Source of the DNA: JBOHRN01 sp050732775
GTDB lineage: Bacteria; Gemmatimonadota; Gemmatimonadetes; Longimicrobiales; Longimicrobiaceae
Direction of reading: 5' to 3'
Length of the DNA stretch: 64,000 nt
NCBI GenBank assembly: GCA_050732775.1
Contig: JBOHRN010000010.1
Location: 182,642-246,641, forward strand
Part shown: positions 61,329 to 64,000 of the stretch, piece by piece
Layout: the number at the start of each line of letters is the position of its first letter
Position numbering within the stretch: position 1 is the stretch's first letter
Translations under genes and position numbers: made by a program
The notes under the pieces: generated by a model
The model's database searches: none
The model's input: only the letters and a program-made list of their open reading frames with translations
Told to the model about the DNA's origin: nothing

Positions 61329-62165
61329 ATGAACGCTCAACGAAAGTTTCCGTACCTCCGGCGCCGCGCCCAAGCCACCGCCCTGGCCGCCCTGACGGCG
61401 GTGACCGCGGCGTGCGCCAGCACCATCTCCACCCAACAGGAGGTGGCGATGGGCGATGACTACGCCCGGCAGATCAACCAGCAGATCCCCCTGATCCGTG
61501 ACGCCTCTCTGAACCAGTATCTAGACGGCCTCGGCTCGGCCATCGCCCGGGTAGCAGACCAGCGCGGTATCCGCTACCATTTTTATATCGTCAACTCGGA
61601 CGGCGTCAACGCCATGGCCGTGCCGGGCGGCCACATCTACGTTACCCGCGGAGTCATCGAGCGGACCGACAACCTTACCGAGGCCGCTGGGGTGCTGGCT
61701 CACGAGATCGCTCACGTGACCGAGCGCCACTCCATCGAGCAGATGGGCCGCGCACAGCAGGCCAACCTGGGGCTGGCGGTACTCTACGGGGTGATCCTGG
61801 GCCGGCCGCCGAGCACGGTGGAGCGCGTCGGCGTGCAAGTAGGCGGAGCAGCCGTCTTCGCCAACTACTCGCGTGACGCCGAGCGGGAAGCCGACCAGCA
61901 AGCGGTCCCCTTTCTGATCCGGGCGGGCATCCACCCGGAGGGACTCATCACCATGTTCGAAAAGCTCCTGGAGGAGCGCCAGCGTAACCCGAGCGCGGTG
62001 GAGCAGTGGTTCGCCAGCCACCCCACCACTCGGGAACGCATCGACAACGTGCGCGCCCACATCGCCAGCATCCCGGCCAGCCAGCTCCAGGGACTGACCC
62101 GGAACACCACTAGCTACCGCGAGTTCCAGGCCCGGCTCCGGGGCCAGCCGGCTCCTCCGCGCTAG
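61329..62165 (+). CDS. M48-family metalloprotease, predicted lipoprotein (copy 1)
   Basis: 278 residues from the ATG at 61329; an in-frame opening at 61272 lies in the upstream repeat region and adds no signal. Signal peptide with lipobox VTAAC (cys28). Zinc motif HEIAHVTERH, with the downstream Glu ligand in DAEREADQQA. A related enzyme lies immediately downstream. Such proteins in Gemmatimonadota-like genomes resemble BepA/YcaL quality-control proteases; function by homology only. Confidence 0.88.
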   Translation: MNAQRKFPYLRRRAQATALAALTAVTAACASTISTQQEVAMGDDYARQINQQIPLIRDASLNQYLDGLGSAIARVADQRGIRYHFYIVNSDGVNAMAVPGGHIYVTRGVIERTDNLTEAAGVLAHEIAHVTERHSIEQMGRAQQANLGLAVLYGVILGRPPSTVERVGVQVGGAAVFANYSRDAEREADQQAVPFLIRAGIHPEGLITMFEKLLEERQRNPSAVEQWFASHPTTRERIDNVRAHIASIPASQLQGLTRNTTSYREFQARLRGQPAPPR

Positions 62166-62190
62166 TAAGGTGTACCAACGCAGATAAGCC

Positions 62191-62222
62191 GCAGGGGGGA
62201 GGGAGGTCCCCTCACCCCCCGC
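62191..62222. repeat. G/C hairpin between the two M48 genes
   Basis: GCAGGGGGG (62191-62199) and CCCCCCGC (62215-62222) pair with one bulged A, with GGGGA/TCCCC as an alternative inner stem. It may weaken readthrough between the two peptidase genes or stabilise the upstream transcript. It has no T-run. Confidence 0.35.
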
Positions 62223-62254
62223 GGCGGCAAGAGCGGATACAATCTTAGAGAGAA

Positions 62255-63088
62255 GTGTGGTCATATATTAGGCACGGTCGCTCCTTGATTCCGGTCGTGC
62301 TCGCGGTTCTAGCGGCGGGTTGCGTCAACGAAGACCGCGAGTTGGCCGTGGGCGACGTGCTAGCCGTCAGGATCAATAGCTACCTTCCCCTGGTGCGCGA
62401 TACGGCCGCCACCGGCTACTTGCGGCGCTTGGGCGAGCGCCTCGCCGCCGAGAGCGAGCGGCCCCACCTGCCGTACCGCTTCTATCTGATCGACTCCGAG
62501 GGGGTCAACGCCTTCGCCCTGCCGGGGGGGCACGTCTACCTGACCCGCGGGCTGGCCGCCCGCACCTCGGGCCCGGCCGAGTTGGCCGGGGTGCTGGCCC
62601 ACGAGATCGGCCACGTGGCCGCCCGGCACGGGGCCGAGCGGCTGGAGCGGGAGTTGAGGACTGGATCGGTGGTCTCGTCTCTCTACGGACTCTTGTTCGG
62701 GCGCGAACCGGAGCTCTTTGAGCAGCGGGCCCTCAAGCTGGGGAGCCGCGCCTGGTCGGCGAGCCACTCCCGCACCGACGAGCTCGAAGCCGACCGGAGC
62801 GCAGTCGGCTACCTGCTCGCGGCGGGGTTCCGACCCGAGGCCCTGGTAACCTTCCTGGACACTTTGATCCAAGAGGGGAGGGCCGCTCCCTCGACCCCGC
62901 TGGCCAGCTGGTTCTCCAGCCATCCGACCAGCGGCGAGCGGCTCCGGCGGCTGCGCCGGGCGCTCGACTCGGGGGAGCTGGCCGCGCCCCGCCTCCGACC
63001 GGGCGACGAACTCGCTTACCGGCGCTTCGTGCTCCGGCTCCGCGCCCTGCCCCCGCCCCCGGACAGCGTGGCCCTGCCGCGCATATGA
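62255..63088 (+). CDS. M48-family metalloprotease, predicted lipoprotein (copy 2)
   Basis: 277 residues, GTG start. Lipobox LAAGC near residue 23. Zinc motif HEIGHVAARHG; a second Glu in DELEADRSA. Compared with copy 1 the central region is similar (FALPGGHVYLTRGL). The last codon overlaps the thiD ATG by 4 bp. Tandem pair with copy 1. Confidence 0.88.
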   Translation: MWSYIRHGRSLIPVVLAVLAAGCVNEDRELAVGDVLAVRINSYLPLVRDTAATGYLRRLGERLAAESERPHLPYRFYLIDSEGVNAFALPGGHVYLTRGLAARTSGPAELAGVLAHEIGHVAARHGAERLERELRTGSVVSSLYGLLFGREPELFEQRALKLGSRAWSASHSRTDELEADRSAVGYLLAAGFRPEALVTFLDTLIQEGRAAPSTPLASWFSSHPTSGERLRRLRRALDSGELAAPRLRPGDELAYRRFVLRLRALPPPPDSVALPRI

Positions 63089-63897
63089 GCCGGCCACCGC
63101 CGGTCGCCCTGACCATCGCCGGCTCCGACTCCGGCGGCGGGGCGGGAATCCAGGCCGATCTCAAGACCTTCCACGCCTTCGGGGTCTTCGGAACCTCGGC
63201 GATCACCGCGATCACGGCGCAGAACACCCTCGGCGTCCACGGCATCCACGCCGTGCCGGTCGGCATGGTGCGGTCGCAGATCCGGGCTGTCGCGGAGGAT
63301 CTCCACCCCGCCGCGTGCAAGACGGGGATGCTCGCGACCGCGGAGCTGGTGCGCGCGGTAGCCGACGCGGTCCGCGCTTTCGAGCTCTCCAACTTCGTGC
63401 TCGATCCGGTGATGGTCGCCAGCAGCGGGGACCGCTTGCTCGACCGGGAGGCGGAGCAAACGATGGTCGAAGCGCTGCTCCCGCTGGCGCGCGTGATCAC
63501 GCCCAACCTGGACGAGGCCTCGATCCTCGCTGGCCTTCCGGTGGATGATACCGATACCATGCGCCGCGCCGCCGCGGCGCTAGTGGAACGAGGCGCCGCG
63601 GCCGCCCTGGTCAAAGGCGGTCACCTCGTCGGCGCCGAGGTCGTCGACACCCTGTTCGACGGCGCCGAGTGGCACGAGTGGCGGCGCCCCAGAATCGACA
63701 CCCGCAACACGCACGGCACCGGCTGCACCCTGTCCGCCGGGATCGCGGCGGGGCTGGCACACGGCCGTTCGCTACACACGGCCGTCGAGGACGCGCTGGA
63801 CTTCGTCCGCCGCGCGATGCAGCGCCCGCCCGATCTGGGAAGCGGGCATGGACCCCTGAACCACCTGGTAGCGACTCGGGAGACCTCCAACCCATGA
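63085..63897 (+). CDS. thiD: Hydroxymethylpyrimidine/phosphomethylpyrimidine kinase ThiD
   Basis: 270 residues. Ribokinase-like fold: IAGSDSGGGAGIQADLKTF, TAITAQNTLGV, the catalytic CKTGML region, PNLDEASIL, and the ATP-site DTRNTHGTGCTLSAGIAAG. It phosphorylates HMP and HMP-P in thiamine synthesis. It overlaps the M48 gene by 4 bp. No TPP riboswitch is visible upstream. Start ATG at 63085. Confidence 0.93.
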   Translation: MSRPPPVALTIAGSDSGGGAGIQADLKTFHAFGVFGTSAITAITAQNTLGVHGIHAVPVGMVRSQIRAVAEDLHPAACKTGMLATAELVRAVADAVRAFELSNFVLDPVMVASSGDRLLDREAEQTMVEALLPLARVITPNLDEASILAGLPVDDTDTMRRAAAALVERGAAAALVKGGHLVGAEVVDTLFDGAEWHEWRRPRIDTRNTHGTGCTLSAGIAAGLAHGRSLHTAVEDALDFVRRAMQRPPDLGSGHGPLNHLVATRETSNP

Positions 63898-63904
63898 CCA
63901 TCCC

Positions 63905-63942
63905 ACCCGGGGGAGTAGCCAGGGATCTCTACTCCCACGGGT
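63905..63942 (+). terminator. Strong stem-loop after thiD
   Basis: GGGAGTAG (63911-63918) pairs with CTACTCCC (63929-63936) around ten bases, and the outer ACCCG/CGGGT (63905-63909 and 63938-63942) extends it across one mismatch. It begins 8 bases after the thiD stop. There is no T-run, so it may be Rho-type or a stability element. From 63943 to the window end I see no complete gene; a GTG at 63941 opens a frame that runs off the edge and is not called. Confidence 0.5.
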
Positions 63943-64000
63943 GAGCGGCTCGGCGCCTCGCTCGCGTACGGCAATTCGCTTGCGCCGGCCGCGCTGGGCG

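Noticed and set aside
63941..64000. Possible start of another gene at the right edge
   Set aside because: The open frame from a GTG at 63941 is only about 20 codons inside the window and overlaps the hairpin after thiD, so it cannot be supported.

Overview
The window is 64 kb of GC-rich, almost gap-free bacterial chromosome, nearly all of it housekeeping genes in co-directional blocks. I see no rRNA, tRNA, insertion sequence, phage gene or CRISPR array. The cell envelope is diderm: a TolC family protein, two outer-membrane barrel-like proteins and several lipoproteins. Other traits are a short primary-type sigma factor without region 1.1, an F-ATPase with a hairpin-less epsilon subunit, an MglA/MglB switch and a BshB1-type deacetylase. 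Together these fit best with Gemmatimonadota or a relative. That assignment is inference; no database search was possible.

Layout. 1-0.6 kb: a broken MBL-fold hydrolase gene (+). 0.6-9.3 kb (-): the cluster rplM-rpsI-rpsB-tsf-pyrH-frr-uppS-cdsA-dxr-rseP followed by a DksA-like gene that has its own promoter and a terminator-like leader. 9.3-21.9 kb (-): sigma factor, lepB, an aldehyde dehydrogenase, an NtrX-like sigma-54 activator, a membrane-anchored unknown, a cysteine desulfurase coupled to larE, yifB/comM, and a very large NtrY-like kinase. 21.8-32.6 kb (mostly +): creatininase-family enzyme, secreted and Yip1-type membrane proteins, a barrel protein (-), then a five-gene TolC/adaptor/ABC/two-permease efflux operon and bshB1. 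32.6-37.9 kb: a HIRAN protein (-), desulfurase-mnmA (+), then a small unknown, dnaJ, grpE and pgsA (-). 37.9-44.8 kb (-): mglA, mglB, a small membrane protein, recR, ybaB, dnaX, yraN, DAHP synthase, a PHP phosphoesterase and a barrel protein. 44.9-52.3 kb (-): the full atp operon atpZ-I-B-E-F-H-A-G-D-C, with a recognisable promoter. 52.5-64 kb (mostly +): a BsuPI lipoprotein, a CorC-type protein, a gamma-carbonic-anhydrase-like protein, thiO, a 1256-residue CheB-CheR-PAS kinase, pilD and a SpoU methylase (-), two M48 lipoprotein peptidases and thiD.

How the genes work together. The first block couples translation (L13, S9, S2, EF-Ts, RRF) with UMP kinase and envelope lipid synthesis (Dxr for isoprenoids, UppS for undecaprenyl carrier, CdsA for CDP-diacylglycerol, later PgsA for phosphatidylglycerol) and with RseP. 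Sulfur handling appears twice in the same form: a class V cysteine desulfurase translationally coupled to a PP-loop enzyme (csd with larE; iscS-like with mnmA). MglA and MglB are coupled to a small single-pass membrane protein.

The points I consider most worth a second look are the desulfurase/PP-loop pairs with a three-cysteine LarE, the MglAB-membrane-protein unit, the DksA-like attenuator leader, the heteromeric MacB-type exporter with a duplicated start region, the gamma-carbonic anhydrase with a lost His ligand, and the CheB-CheR kinase whose 3' end runs 102 bp antisense into pilD.
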